Shown: positions 54,126 through 61,599 of the stretch, in pieces | Layout of the letters: each line of letters starts with the position of its first letter | Numbering within the stretch: the stretch's first letter is position 1 | Origin: Bacteroidales bacterium | GTDB taxonomy: Bacteria; Bacteroidota; Bacteroidia; Bacteroidales; P3 | DNA: 61,599 nt | Direction: 5' to 3' | NCBI GenBank assembly: GCA_017428115.1 | Contig: JAFRRK010000018.1 | Span: forward strand, 1 to 61,599 | Translations under genes and position numbers: made by a program | Notes under the pieces: model-generated | What the model was told of the DNA's origin: nothing | The model's input: the letters and a program-made list of their open reading frames with translations, nothing else | The model's database searches: none

Positions 54126-54162
54126 AAAAAAGCGTAGCCGCCCTAGCAGCTACGCTTTTTTG
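54126..54162. terminator. Bidirectional terminator between clpC and hydG
   Basis: AAGCGTAGC (54131-54139) pairs with GCTACGCTT (54150-54158), extended by A-runs on the left and T-runs on the right. It serves clpC (plus) and hydG (minus), whose ends converge here. Confidence 0.85.
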
Positions 54163-54179
54163 TATTGTATTAATGACAA

Positions 54180-55601
54180 TTAGAAATAAAGGTCACGTTC
54201 CCCCTCACCTATCTTGCAAAGGTTTCCTTCCACGCGTTTCTTCAGCTCTTCCTTGCTGAAGGTTTGGGTGAGTTTTTTTAGCAGCTCCAAACCCTTTGCG
54301 CGGGTGCTGGGACTGGCATAGTCCTCAAGATACTCGCGGAAGGTGAACATGGCGTTGGGCTTGCAATACTCTTTGATAAGTCCGGGCTTGGCAAGGTCCA
54401 TGAAGTCGGCCCCCACCCTACCCTTGCGGTAGCAGCCTGTACAGAAGCTGGGTATGTAGCCTCCGTCAATCATCATGCTAATCACCTCGTCGAGCGAGCG
54501 ATGGTCGCCCAGGGTGAACTGGGCGCCGGTTTTTTGATGGTCGCTTTCATCGGTGCTCCCCTCGCCGGCATCGTAGCCGCCAGGGTTGGTTTCTGATGCA
54601 GCAGAAATCTGACTTACACCATACTTCACCAGCTGGTCGCGCATCTCGGGACGCTCACGGGTGCTGATGATTATGCCTGTATATGGCATGGCGATACGGA
54701 TGATGGCTATTATTTTCATGAAATCCTTGTCGCAGACAGGGTGTGGTATGTTCTCAGGCAGGCTGAACGGTGTGCCTTCAGCAGGCTCAATACGGGGGAA
54801 GCTTACCGTGTGGGGGCCACAGCCATAGTCCTCTTCAAGGTGGCGGGCATGCTCCATGATGGCCAGTATCTCAAAACGATAGTCGGCAAGTCCGAAAAGC
54901 ACACCCAGACCCACGTCGTTGATGCCGCCCTCTTGTGCACGGTCCATGCAGGTGAGGCGATAGAGATAGTCGCCCTTGGGAGTGCCGGCAGGATGGAATT
55001 TGGCATATTCGATGGGGTCGTAAGTCTCTTGGAAACAGACATAGGTGCCTATCTTTTCGGCCTTCAGTTTTGCAAAGTCTTCCACACTCATGGGCGCCAG
55101 CTCTACATTGATACGGCGTATCGTGCTGCCTTTCTCGTCTTTGGCGGCATAGCAGCGACGAATGGCCTCAACCATATAGTTGGCATCGTTGCGGGGGCTC
55201 TCTCCGCAGATGAGCAGGGCACGCTTGTGCCCCATACGCAGCAGCTGCAGGGTCTCCTGCTCTATCTCGTCCATCGTCAGCACCTTGCGCCGCAAGGTCT
55301 TGTTGTCGCGACGAAAACCACAATACACACAATTGTTTACGCAGGCGTTACCCGTATAGATGGGGGCAAAGAGCACTAGGCGTTTCCCATAAATCTCATC
55401 TTTACAATATTGGGCAGTGTCTAGGATTTTCTGAATGTCGGCCTCATCTTCCACACAAAGCAATTTGGCCACGTCTTCCAAACTCAACCCCTTGATTTTA
55501 CGCGCCTTGTTGAGGATGTCGTTCAAGTCCGACTCGGTTGGCGCGTTATTCTCCAACAATGCATACAGCTTGTCGCGATCTATAAAGTTTTGATGTCTCA
55601 T
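54180..55601 (-). CDS. hydG: [FeFe] hydrogenase H-cluster maturase HydG
   Basis: Radical SAM tyrosine lyase that makes the CO and cyanide ligands of the H-cluster. The 473-residue protein has the SAM-cluster motif CVNNCVYC (C87, C91, C94) and, decisively, the C-terminal second-cluster motif CX2CX22C (C387, C390, C413), which separates HydG from ThiH. Other family blocks are LLICGESPRN, YVCFQETYDP and SFPRIEPAEG. It follows the TM1266-type gene by 13 bases. The hydrogenase, hydE and hydF are not in the window, so [FeFe] hydrogenase elsewhere in the genome is inferred. Confidence 0.95.
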   Translation of the reverse strand: MRHQNFIDRDKLYALLENNAPTESDLNDILNKARKIKGLSLEDVAKLLCVEDEADIQKILDTAQYCKDEIYGKRLVLFAPIYTGNACVNNCVYCGFRRDNKTLRRKVLTMDEIEQETLQLLRMGHKRALLICGESPRNDANYMVEAIRRCYAAKDEKGSTIRRINVELAPMSVEDFAKLKAEKIGTYVCFQETYDPIEYAKFHPAGTPKGDYLYRLTCMDRAQEGGINDVGLGVLFGLADYRFEILAIMEHARHLEEDYGCGPHTVSFPRIEPAEGTPFSLPENIPHPVCDKDFMKIIAIIRIAMPYTGIIISTRERPEMRDQLVKYGVSQISAASETNPGGYDAGEGSTDESDHQKTGAQFTLGDHRSLDEVISMMIDGGYIPSFCTGCYRKGRVGADFMDLAKPGLIKEYCKPNAMFTFREYLEDYASPSTRAKGLELLKKLTQTFSKEELKKRVEGNLCKIGEGERDLYF

Positions 55602-55614
55602 ATATTTTTAGGAA

Positions 55615-55866
55615 TTAATAATTATTCTTGGTTAGAATTGCTTTTGTTTCTACGCCGCTGAGCCGTCCCAACTTGCCAGTAAGGGCATTGATGCGGTCGG
55701 GCAAGCCTTCTACAATTAGCGAAATAACTGCCACCGGACGGTCATGAAATGGCAACCCCTGCCGACAGAGTACAATGTCGGCGTATTCCGAAATAATGCT
55801 GTTGATTTCTACTGACCTTACACGGTCTGTTATTAATATTGTTATTGTTCCTATTCTCTTCTCCAT
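55615..55866 (-). CDS. TM1266-family iron-only hydrogenase system putative regulator
   Basis: An 83-residue ACT/NikR-like ferredoxin-fold protein. MEKRIGTITILITDR, INSIISEYADIVLCRQGLPFHDRPVAVISLIVEG and LTGKLGRLSGVETKAIL match the TM1266 family that accompanies [FeFe] hydrogenase maturation genes. Its role is thought regulatory but is not established. It starts the operon with hydG (13-base gap), with a promoter element at 55917-55924. Confidence 0.92.
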   Translation of the reverse strand: MEKRIGTITILITDRVRSVEINSIISEYADIVLCRQGLPFHDRPVAVISLIVEGLPDRINALTGKLGRLSGVETKAILTKNNY

Positions 55867-55916
55867 CAGGTATTAAGCTTTTGGGTTAGATGAATAATGA
55901 TTGTATGTTGACGCTG

Positions 55917-55924
55917 CAAAAATA
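55917..55924 (-). promoter_or_regulatory. Minus-strand -7 element for the TM1266-hydG operon
   Basis: CAAAAATA reads TATTTTTG on the minus strand, 50 bases upstream of the TM1266-type gene. It lies back to back with the crotonase promoter, 62 bases away. Confidence 0.6.
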
Positions 55925-55986
55925 CAAAAATAATTTCATTCAAATACTTTTTTCTATTTTTTTTTCATCAATCAATAAAAAAATCG

Positions 55987-55994
55987 TACATTTG
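55987..55994 (+). promoter_or_regulatory. -7 element for the crotonase-hbd operon
   Basis: TACATTTG is an exact TAnnTTTG match 31 bases before the crotonase start codon. A clear -33 TTTG is not seen. Confidence 0.6.
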
Positions 55995-56025
55995 CAAACT
56001 CAAATAAGGACAAAAAAAGTAACCT

Positions 56026-56802
56026 ATGTATAACTATATTAAAATAGAAGAGCGCGGAGCGGTGGTGGTGCTAACCATTTCAGCCCCTAAATCACTCAAT
56101 GCCTTAAATAGCACCATCCTCAACGAAATGAACGACTTCTTGAGGAATTTCGACTGCGACAATTATCGTTGCCTGATTGTGACCGGCGAAGGCGAAAAAT
56201 CCTTTGTGGCCGGGGCCGACATCAGCGAGATGGCCAATCTAAATGCACCCCAGGGCCAAACCTTCGGCTCTCACGGCGCCAACGTGTTCCGCATGATCGA
56301 AACACTCCATGTGCCCGTCATTGCCGCTGTCAACGGCTTTGCCTTGGGCGGTGGCTGCGAACTGGCCATGGCTTGCGACATTCGTATTTGTTCCGACAAT
56401 GCCCGTTTCGGACAGCCCGAAGTGGGTCTTGGCATCATTCCCGGCTTCAGCGGCACTGTGCGGCTGGCTCGCCTGGTAGGCATGGGCATGGCCAAACAGC
56501 TCATCTACACCGGTAAGGCTATTAAATCCGACGAGGCCCTGCGTATCGGCTTGGTGAATGCCGTTGTGCCTCAGGCCGACCTGATGGACAAGGCCCTCGA
56601 AATAGCCAACCAGATAGCCGCCAATGCCCCTCTGGCAGTCAAGGCCGCCAAAATGTGCATCAATGCCGAATACGACATGCCCATGGACCAGGCCATCGTC
56701 TACGAAAGTGGCATCTTCGGACAATGCTTCGCCACCGAGGACCAAAAGAACGGCATGAAGGCCTTTCTCAACAAGGAAAAGCCCATTTTCACTGGAAAAT
56801 AA
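56026..56802 (+). CDS. Enoyl-CoA hydratase (crotonase)
   Basis: Hydrates crotonyl-CoA to 3-hydroxybutyryl-CoA or acts on similar short enoyl-CoAs. The 258-residue protein has the crotonase features: KSLNALNSTILNEM, FVAGADISEMA, the oxyanion-hole segment NGFALGGGCELAMACDIRI, and FGQPEVGLGIIPGFSGT. Both catalytic-position glutamates are present (CELA and QPEV). The 3-hydroxyacyl-CoA dehydrogenase gene follows by 40 bases, forming a two-step module of butanoate-type metabolism. Thiolase and butyryl-CoA dehydrogenase are not in the window. Confidence 0.93.
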   Translation: MYNYIKIEERGAVVVLTISAPKSLNALNSTILNEMNDFLRNFDCDNYRCLIVTGEGEKSFVAGADISEMANLNAPQGQTFGSHGANVFRMIETLHVPVIAAVNGFALGGGCELAMACDIRICSDNARFGQPEVGLGIIPGFSGTVRLARLVGMGMAKQLIYTGKAIKSDEALRIGLVNAVVPQADLMDKALEIANQIAANAPLAVKAAKMCINAEYDMPMDQAIVYESGIFGQCFATEDQKNGMKAFLNKEKPIFTGK

Positions 56803-56842
56803 TCATTTTTTTATAATAATCTAAAGTAAAACATTTTATATC

Positions 56843-57679
56843 ATGAAAATTTGCATTATTGGAACCGGCACTATGGCAAAAGGCATTGTCAAGGCCTTTG
56901 CCGCTAAGATGCCCGTTGTAATGAAAAGCAGAACCCAGGCAAGCATCGACAAGGCTATGGGCTCTATTGCCAAATCTTATGCCAAGCTCGTAGAGAAAGG
57001 CAAGATGACCCAAGAGGCCGTCGATGCCCTTCTTGGCAATATCACCACCACCACCGACTATGCCACCTTCGCTGATGCCGACCTCGTCATCGAGGCCGCT
57101 GTCGAAGATATGGAGCTGAAAAAGAAAGTGTTTGGCGACCTCAACCTAGTCTGCAAACCCGAAACTATCTTCGCCACCAACAGCTCAAGCCTCAGCATCA
57201 CCGAATTGGCAGCCGCCAGCGGCCGTCCCGCTCAGTTTATTGGCATGCACTTCTTTAACCCCGCCGACCGCATGGCTTTGGTCGAGGTCATCAAGGGACA
57301 GCTCACTTCCGCCGAAGTATGCAAAACTATTGTCGACCTCTCTACCTCCATCGGCAAAACTCCTGTCGAGGTGAACGAGGCCCCCGGCTTTGTCGTCAAC
57401 CGCATCCTTATCCCCATGATTAACGAGGCCGTGGGCATCCTGGCCGACGGCATTGCCACTGCCGAGGATATCGACAAGTGCATGATGCTAGGCGCCAATC
57501 ATCCCATGGGCCCATTGGCTCTGGCCGACCTCATTGGCAACGATGTCAACCTCGCCATTATGGAGGTGCTCTACAAAGAGTTCGGCGACCCCAAATACCG
57601 TCCTCACCCCCTGCTCCGCAAGATGGTGCGTGCCGGTCTGCTCGGCCGCAAAACTGGCGAGGGATTCTACAAATATTAA
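56843..57679 (+). CDS. hbd: 3-hydroxybutyryl-CoA dehydrogenase
   Basis: NAD(P)-dependent oxidoreductase that interconverts acetoacetyl-CoA and 3-hydroxybutyryl-CoA. At 278 residues it is the stand-alone single-domain form. Features are the dinucleotide loop [11 protein letters not shown] near the start, [12 protein letters not shown]-like [15 protein letters not shown], the catalytic His in [15 protein letters not shown], and the C-terminal domain with [16 protein letters not shown] and [20 protein letters not shown]. It is paired with the crotonase and closed by a strong terminator. Confidence 0.94.
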   Translation: MKICIIGTGTMAKGIVKAFAAKMPVVMKSRTQASIDKAMGSIAKSYAKLVEKGKMTQEAVDALLGNITTTTDYATFADADLVIEAAVEDMELKKKVFGDLNLVCKPETIFATNSSSLSITELAAASGRPAQFIGMHFFNPADRMALVEVIKGQLTSAEVCKTIVDLSTSIGKTPVEVNEAPGFVVNRILIPMINEAVGILADGIATAEDIDKCMMLGANHPMGPLALADLIGNDVNLAIMEVLYKEFGDPKYRPHPLLRKMVRAGLLGRKTGEGFYKY

Positions 57680-57698
57680 TCCACCACAAACCCACAAA

Positions 57699-57733
57699 AA
57701 AAAGAGCCGCCACTGCCCAGGGCGGCTCTTTTT
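57699..57733 (+). terminator. Terminator after hbd
   Basis: AAAAAGAGCCGCC (57699-57711) and GGCGGCTCTTTTT (57721-57733) form a perfect 13-bp stem with a 9-base loop and T-tail, 20 bases after the hbd stop. Confidence 0.9.
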
Positions 57734-57760
57734 AATTCACAAAAGGGGATTTCTATTAAG

Positions 57761-58010
57761 GCTCTAGTTTGATAAAAGACTGTTTTTTTACAGCCTCGAA
57801 GAGGCTGAATCTCAATAAACCCGCACAAACGGGAATGGGGTCGCGACCGAAAGGCGCAACCCTGTCCCGTATGGAATGGGGTCGCGACCGAAAGGGCGCA
57901 ACCTCATTCCCGTGCAGTGTGATGTCAATGAAACCCCTACTATTCTGCGTCTCGAAGAGACGCGACAATGGGACATGTTGGCAATAATCAGTCATACTTT
58001 ATACTAGAGC
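57761..58010 (+). mobile_element. MITE-like element, copy B (250 bp)
   Basis: Near-identical to copy A at 46697-46947, same orientation. It shares the GCTC-starting terminal inverted repeats, both subterminal hairpins and the paired GGTCGCGACC units; one G is missing in the first unit. It ends one base before a second, unrelated palindromic element. Short reading frames inside are by-products of the repeat. No clear target-site duplication was found. Confidence 0.8.
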
Positions 58011-58011
58011 G

Positions 58012-58129
58012 TCTATTAATTGCCCCAGGGGGCAAACTCTCAACCACCCCTCACTCATAGTGTGGGGTATATCAGCCGAATACATCTCAGCGTGCTGAAG
58101 GCACGCGCTCTCAATATCGAATTAATAGA
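58012..58129. mobile_element. Second MITE-like element (118 bp) abutting copy B
   Basis: Perfect 10-bp terminal inverted repeats: TCTATTAATT (58012-58021) and AATTAATAGA (58120-58129). Internal hairpins are TTGCCCC-ag-GGGGCAA (58020-58035), a stem in ACCCCTCAC...GTGTGGGGT, and GCGTGC...GCACGC near the right end. It is unrelated in sequence to copy B, which ends at 58010. It is too short to encode a protein. Confidence 0.6.
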
Positions 58130-58142
58130 ACTTACAAAAAAA

Positions 58143-58170
58143 AATCCCGTAGCCCTTGTGCCACGGGATT
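58143..58170 (-). terminator. Terminator after ilvE
   Basis: AATCCCGT (58143-58150) and ACGGGATT (58163-58170) form an 8-bp stem. On the minus strand it is followed by a long T-run, so it terminates ilvE. Confidence 0.8.
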
Positions 58171-58198
58171 AGAGATTATTTTAATCTCAACTAGTTTC

Positions 58199-59212
58199 TT
58201 AGTCTAAAATGGTGTTCCAGTGATGGACATCCTCAGCCTCGCCAAGCTGGATAGCACGCAGGGCATTATACAGCTTGGTGCTCCACGGACCGGGCTCTTT
58301 GCCAAAGTGATAGCTCTTGCCGGTCTCGGGGTCGTCGAGACGCTCGATGGGGCTGATAACAGCAGCCGTACCGCAGGCACCAGCCTCCTGGAAGTCGGAC
58401 AGCTCCTCCACATTGATGGGACGGCGCTCCACCTTCATGCCCATATCCTCGGCCAACTGCATGAGGCTCTTGTTGGTGATAGAGGGCAGAATTGAAGTGC
58501 TCTTGGGAGTAATATATGTGCCGTCCTTGATGCCGAAGAAGTTGGCTGCACCAGCTTCGTCAACATACTTCTTCTCCTTGGCATCCAGATAGAACTCACA
58601 GGCATACTGGCCACCGTGGCAAGCCTCCACGTGCGCGCGCAGCGAAGCAGCATAGTTGCCACCCACCTTATAGATACCGGTGCCCAGAGGAGCCGAACGG
58701 TCGTATTTACGGGTGATAACATACGGATTGGCCTTGAAACCACCTTTGAAGTAAGGTCCGACAGGGGTGACGAAAATAAGGAAGAGATACTCGTCGGCAG
58801 GTTTCACACCAACAGTGATACCCGTACCGATGAGAAGGGGACGCAGATAGAGGCTTGCGCCAGTACCATAAGGAGGAATAAAACGCTCATTGAGCTTAAT
58901 CACCTTCTTGCACATCTCAACAAATTTCTCGGTCGATAGCTCGGGCATCATAATGCCACGGCAGGTGCTCTGCAAACGCTCGGCATTGGCTTCTGGACGG
59001 AAAATGCGAATCTTGCCATCTTTGCAACGATATGCCTTCAAACCCTCAAAAGCCTCCTGGCCATAATGAAGGCTCGACGCAGCCATGTGCATCTCTATGT
59101 TCTCCGACGAGGAGACCTCTATTTCGCCCCATTCGCCATTGCGAAAATAGCAGCGAACATTATAGTCGGTTTTCACATAACCGAACGGTAGGTTTTGCCA
59201 ATCTATATTCAT
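58199..59212 (-). CDS. ilvE: Branched-chain amino acid aminotransferase
   Basis: PLP enzyme that transfers the amino group between glutamate and Val, Leu or Ile. Starting at MNIDWQNLPFGYVKTDYNVR gives 337 residues. An in-frame ATG at 59269 would run into the tRNA gene and was rejected. Class IV motifs are SLHYGQEAFEGLKAYR, LYLRPLLIGTG, the PLP lysine in GIYKVGGNYAAS (K182) and the C-terminal ACGTAAVISPIERL. It lies 33 bases downstream of a tRNA gene on the same strand, and one promoter may serve both. Confidence 0.95.
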   Translation of the reverse strand: MNIDWQNLPFGYVKTDYNVRCYFRNGEWGEIEVSSSENIEMHMAASSLHYGQEAFEGLKAYRCKDGKIRIFRPEANAERLQSTCRGIMMPELSTEKFVEMCKKVIKLNERFIPPYGTGASLYLRPLLIGTGITVGVKPADEYLFLIFVTPVGPYFKGGFKANPYVITRKYDRSAPLGTGIYKVGGNYAASLRAHVEACHGGQYACEFYLDAKEKKYVDEAGAANFFGIKDGTYITPKSTSILPSITNKSLMQLAEDMGMKVERRPINVEELSDFQEAGACGTAAVISPIERLDDPETGKSYHFGKEPGPWSTKLYNALRAIQLGEAEDVHHWNTILD

Positions 59213-59245
59213 AGTGTATCTTACATTAAAAGTTATAAAAAAAAG

Positions 59246-59319
59246 TGGTCCCACTTGGGCTCGAACCAAGGACCCACTGATTATGAGTCAGTTGCTCTAA
59301 CCGACTGAGCTATGGGACC
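59246..59319 (-). tRNA. tRNA with CAT anticodon (elongator Met or Ile2)
   Basis: The minus strand folds into a full cloverleaf: acceptor GGTCCCA/TGGGACC, D-arm AGCTCAGTCGGTTAGAGC, anticodon arm CTGACTCATAATCAG (anticodon CAT) and T-arm with GGTTCGAGCC. CCA is not encoded, and a T-run follows. The CAT anticodon fits elongator Met or, if the C is modified to lysidine, Ile2. The initiator features are absent. I cannot separate Met from Ile2 by eye. Confidence 0.93.
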
Positions 59320-59345
59320 AGATTTCCTCTGTTTGAAATCGGCTG

Positions 59346-59353
59346 CAAAGATA
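59346..59353 (-). promoter_or_regulatory. Minus-strand -7 element for the tRNA (and perhaps ilvE)
   Basis: CAAAGATA reads TATCTTTG on the minus strand, 26 bases upstream of the tRNA 5' end, the right distance for a start just before the tRNA. Confidence 0.65.
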
Positions 59354-59416
59354 CACAATTATTTTCAATCTGCAAAAAAAAAGTTTAAAAAAAAACGAAA
59401 CGACAACAAAACCAAC

Positions 59417-60028
59417 CTATTCGGGATAATACTCGGCAAAAGAATGGTCGTCATACATCACTATCATCTTCACCACTTTTTTCTTCTTCGGCACCGGTTG
59501 AACTGCTTCCGCAACACTTTTTTCTGTTTCTATTGTATTATCAGACGATTGCAACCTTTTCACTGTTGATGGTGCTGCTGTGTAGTCCTGGCTCACCGGT
59601 GCGGCTTTCACGCTTTTTACCTCCTCTACCTTATCTACATACGGCGGCTCCTGCCTTGGATGCTGCGTTACAACCTCCCTCTCCTGCTCTTCATCATTTA
59701 TTTCTTTGATTTTATGTTCCGTTTGACCAAATAAATCATACTGCCCAGCCCCCTCGCTATCGGAAACAATATCCGACTCACGCGAGTGCTTCTCGCCTAG
59801 ATTGGCATTCAATGGCAGACTGGCATACATCTCACCCTTGCCAAACATCAGCCAGTTAATGTTCACCTCCGGCCATCGACGCATCACTTTCATCACAAAA
59901 TCAAGACTCGGATTGTTGCGCCCCGACATAATATGCGACATTCCGCTCGGCTGGATGCCTATCTCCTCGGCAAACTGCCGCGCTGTCAAATTCTTAGCCT
60001 TTAACAACAAATTTATACGCTCAATCAT
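59417..60028 (-). CDS. XRE-family helix-turn-helix regulator
   Basis: A 203-residue DNA-binding protein. Residues 1-60 form an XRE-type HTH: LKAKNLTARQFAEEIGIQPSGMSHIMSGRNNPSLDFVMKVM, followed by WPEVNINWLMFGKGEMY. Residues 65-175 are a charged, low-complexity linker (SREEDI-like acidic runs, many Glu, Gln and Pro). The C-terminus has a basic block PKKKKVVKMIVMYDDHSFAEYYPE. This layout is common for Bacteroidetes regulators of unknown target. It is preceded upstream by a tandem repeat and an array of palindromes, which may be its operators. Confidence 0.88.
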   Translation of the reverse strand: MIERINLLLKAKNLTARQFAEEIGIQPSGMSHIMSGRNNPSLDFVMKVMRRWPEVNINWLMFGKGEMYASLPLNANLGEKHSRESDIVSDSEGAGQYDLFGQTEHKIKEINDEEQEREVVTQHPRQEPPYVDKVEEVKSVKAAPVSQDYTAAPSTVKRLQSSDNTIETEKSVAEAVQPVPKKKKVVKMIVMYDDHSFAEYYPE

Positions 60029-60065
60029 CTATCCTTTACTCCTTATATTGTTGTATTATTTCTTA

Positions 60066-60104
60066 TTTATATAAATGCCGATCGTTTTATATAAATGCCG
60101 ATCG
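60066..60104. repeat. Tandem 19-bp repeat upstream of the XRE regulator
   Basis: TTTATATAAATGCCGATCG occurs at 60066-60084 and again at 60086-60104, a 20-base period or about two helix turns. It lies 38-76 bases upstream of the regulator start, where repressor operators or promoter elements are usual. Confidence 0.65.
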
Positions 60105-60239
60105 ATTTTCTTTTTCGTACCACAACTTAAAAAAATCCTCTTCTTATTCTCAACCCACTATTCACAATTACCCGTACAATCATTTCACCCTACTGCTTCC
60201 ACCCAATATTCCTATACAATAGTTAGTATCAATTCGATA

Positions 60240-60628
60240 TTTACAAACGTAAACCAACATTTCATTTTACAAAAATACAGAAAAAAATCGATATATCAAT
60301 ATTTATTTTTGTAATTTTACATCCGTAAACACAGATTAAACAAAACCAACACTTGAAGTAATATAGTATAATATCAATAATTACAACTACTTAAACAATT
60401 CAAATTATATCTATGCCCAATCTCTTTAATTATATTATACCAATCATTTAAATAACTATAGATAAATTATTGGTTATTAAAATACTAAACTAATACTCTT
60501 ACTTAATACTACCACTATTTGATACTATTTACAAATGTTCTCTATTTACTTTTGTAAAATCTACAAATGTTTCTTGTTGTTTACACCTGTAAAAGTATTG
60601 AACAAATAGTCGTTATTACAAATGTAAA
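60240..60628. promoter_or_regulatory. Array of TTTAC-N4-GTAAA palindromes
   Basis: Four perfect TTTAC-N4-GTAAA sites lie at 60240-60253, 60316-60329, 60545-60558 and 60580-60593. One near-perfect site, ATTAC-AAAT-GTAAA, lies at 60615-60628. Weaker sites sit at 60266-60279, 60528-60541 and 60560-60573. The commonest core is TACAAATGT. The sites at 60545, 60580 and 60615 are exactly 35 bases apart. The array lies in AT-rich DNA that holds no gene. It looks like an operator cluster, resembling BlaI/CopY-type TACAnnTGTA boxes. The protein that binds it is unknown. Confidence 0.6.
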
Positions 60629-61599
60629 CCACTTAGTACATCCATTGTTTTGTTCATAACATGGGAATCTAGTTTAGCCCCTTGTGTGAGAAAAAATCAA
60701 TTATATAACACCATCAGGCCAAAAGAACATTTTTTTGAGTGTCGATAATACAATCAATTCTTTTCAATATTCCCTACAGATGTGTCATCAAAAAATAAAT
60801 AGGCGATTCTGATTGTTAAAAGAAAATTAACATTATTTTCTTTTCTAGACCCCTACTTTACCTCCTCAACCCATGCTCCACCGTCATCATTCTTGTCGCA
60901 ACATTTAGTTTTCCCCCCCCCTCCCTAGGGCAGCGAAAAAAACATCTCTATATAGATTCCAAACATTAGCTCTGTGGGGCGATGAATACATTTTTTTACT
61001 ACAAAAACGAACACAATTCTGCCGTCCTGAGAGCTAACGACGACGATTCAAATAGCCATCCCTGAGGGTTTCTCTATCTTAGCAGCCTTGAGTTGTATCG
61101 GGTTCAAAAAACGTCTTCGTGCGCCACTTTATCCAACAGACATACATATCATTACAGCCATTGTAATAGCTAACGCACCTCTTTTTGTGATGAGAAAAAA
61201 GGGTGTTAGCAGGCGGATACACGGGGGGTTCAATGACTGCGTCGAATGACTACGATTTTATCCATTTTTTTGGGGTTTTATGAGGATTTTTGCATGAAAA
61301 TGGTGGTAAAACGGCTTTTTTTACACTGTTTTTGCATTTCTTCGAATAGCCCTTGGGCTGGCGTTTTCGACCGAAAAGGGCGTAAAAGTGGCCCGAAATA
61401 GGGTCAAAAATTGGTCAAAAAAAGGCAAAAAAGGGGCTTTTTTGAGGTGTCTGTAATCACCCGCCTTATGTTAATGTGCTGATATTACGTTGGTTTGCCT
61501 CTTTTCACATTGAGTGATGACGATGACAATGACAATGAACATGAATGCATACCACCTGAAAAAAAGGCCTAAATCTATATATCTATATATAAATATATA
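60629..61599. other. Gene-free AT-rich region to the window edge
   Basis: No credible gene is seen. Short homopolymer runs and G/A-rich strings occur (61260-61450). TGATGACGATGACAATGACA at 61515-61534 is the inverse of the 23117-23136 string. The window ends inside this region, so a gene on the right may be cut off. Confidence 0.5.

Noticed and set aside
54180-55601. ThiH (tyrosine lyase of thiamine synthesis) instead of HydG
   Set aside because: The C-terminal CX2CX22C motif and the adjacent TM1266-type gene are specific to HydG.
57756-57995. 79-residue reading frame with repeated RPHSIRDRVAPF motifs, also seen at 46693-46905
   Set aside because: It is produced by the tandem units of the MITE-like element; the frames differ between copies.

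Overview
The window reads as chromosome of an anaerobic Bacteroidales bacterium that has a type IX secretion system (T9SS). The evidence is promoters of the Bacteroidetes type (TTTG, about 20 bases, TAnnTTTG) in front of many genes, weak or absent Shine-Dalgarno sequences, a BspA-like lipoprotein, PorW/SprE, C-terminal T9SS sorting domains, DUF4199 and DUF3822 proteins, a single-chain glycine decarboxylase and a RapZ-domain sugar-kinase-like fusion. HydG with its TM1266-type partner points to [FeFe] hydrogenase. A crotonase/3-hydroxyacyl-CoA dehydrogenase pair points to C4 acyl-CoA fermentation. I cannot name a genus.

Layout. 1-7,550: a 78-residue protein of unknown function followed by a BspA-like lipoprotein, then a YbjQ protein, a YD-repeat lipoprotein, a TPR protein, acyl-ACP thioesterase, a Tat-type flavodoxin-fold reductase and a membrane protein with an HEYGH motif. 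7,550-12,100: gcvP with its own promoter and a long hairpin terminator, then an ADP-ribosylglycohydrolase fused to a macro-like domain. 12,100-17,800 (minus strand): ruvX-def-lipoprotein-mutL-rhomboid-DUF6794 protein. 17,880-25,300: two related T9SS cargo proteins, the second frameshifted, on either side of priA and an M15 peptidase. 25,500-38,600 (plus): glycosyltransferases, lepB, a cyclophilin, an RprY-like regulator, an MBL hydrolase, DUF4199-GT2-ychF, porW and a bactofilin. 38,800-46,600 (plus): the kinase-RapZ fusion, DUF3822, rsmD, purC, a CYTH protein, a YfcC transporter and an M28 peptidase. 47,000-54,100: gyrA and a TPR gene divergent from clpC. 54,180-59,320: TM1266-hydG divergent from crotonase-hbd, then ilvE preceded by a CAT-anticodon tRNA. 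59,400-61,599: an XRE-type regulator and about 1.5 kb of AT-rich DNA without genes.

Most content is core housekeeping. The accessory or unexplained content is: (i) a family of MITE-like elements with 28-bp imperfect terminal inverted repeats (two near-identical 250-bp copies, one 171-bp copy with a different centre, one truncated copy), one copy abutted by a second, unrelated palindromic element; (ii) an array of TTTAC-N4-GTAAA palindromes and a tandem 19-bp repeat upstream of the XRE regulator; (iii) a structured 285-base leader before the frameshifted T9SS gene; (iv) two unusual domain fusions, ADP-ribosylglycohydrolase/macro-like and kinase/RapZ-C. All functions are inferred from reading the translated sequences; no database search was run.
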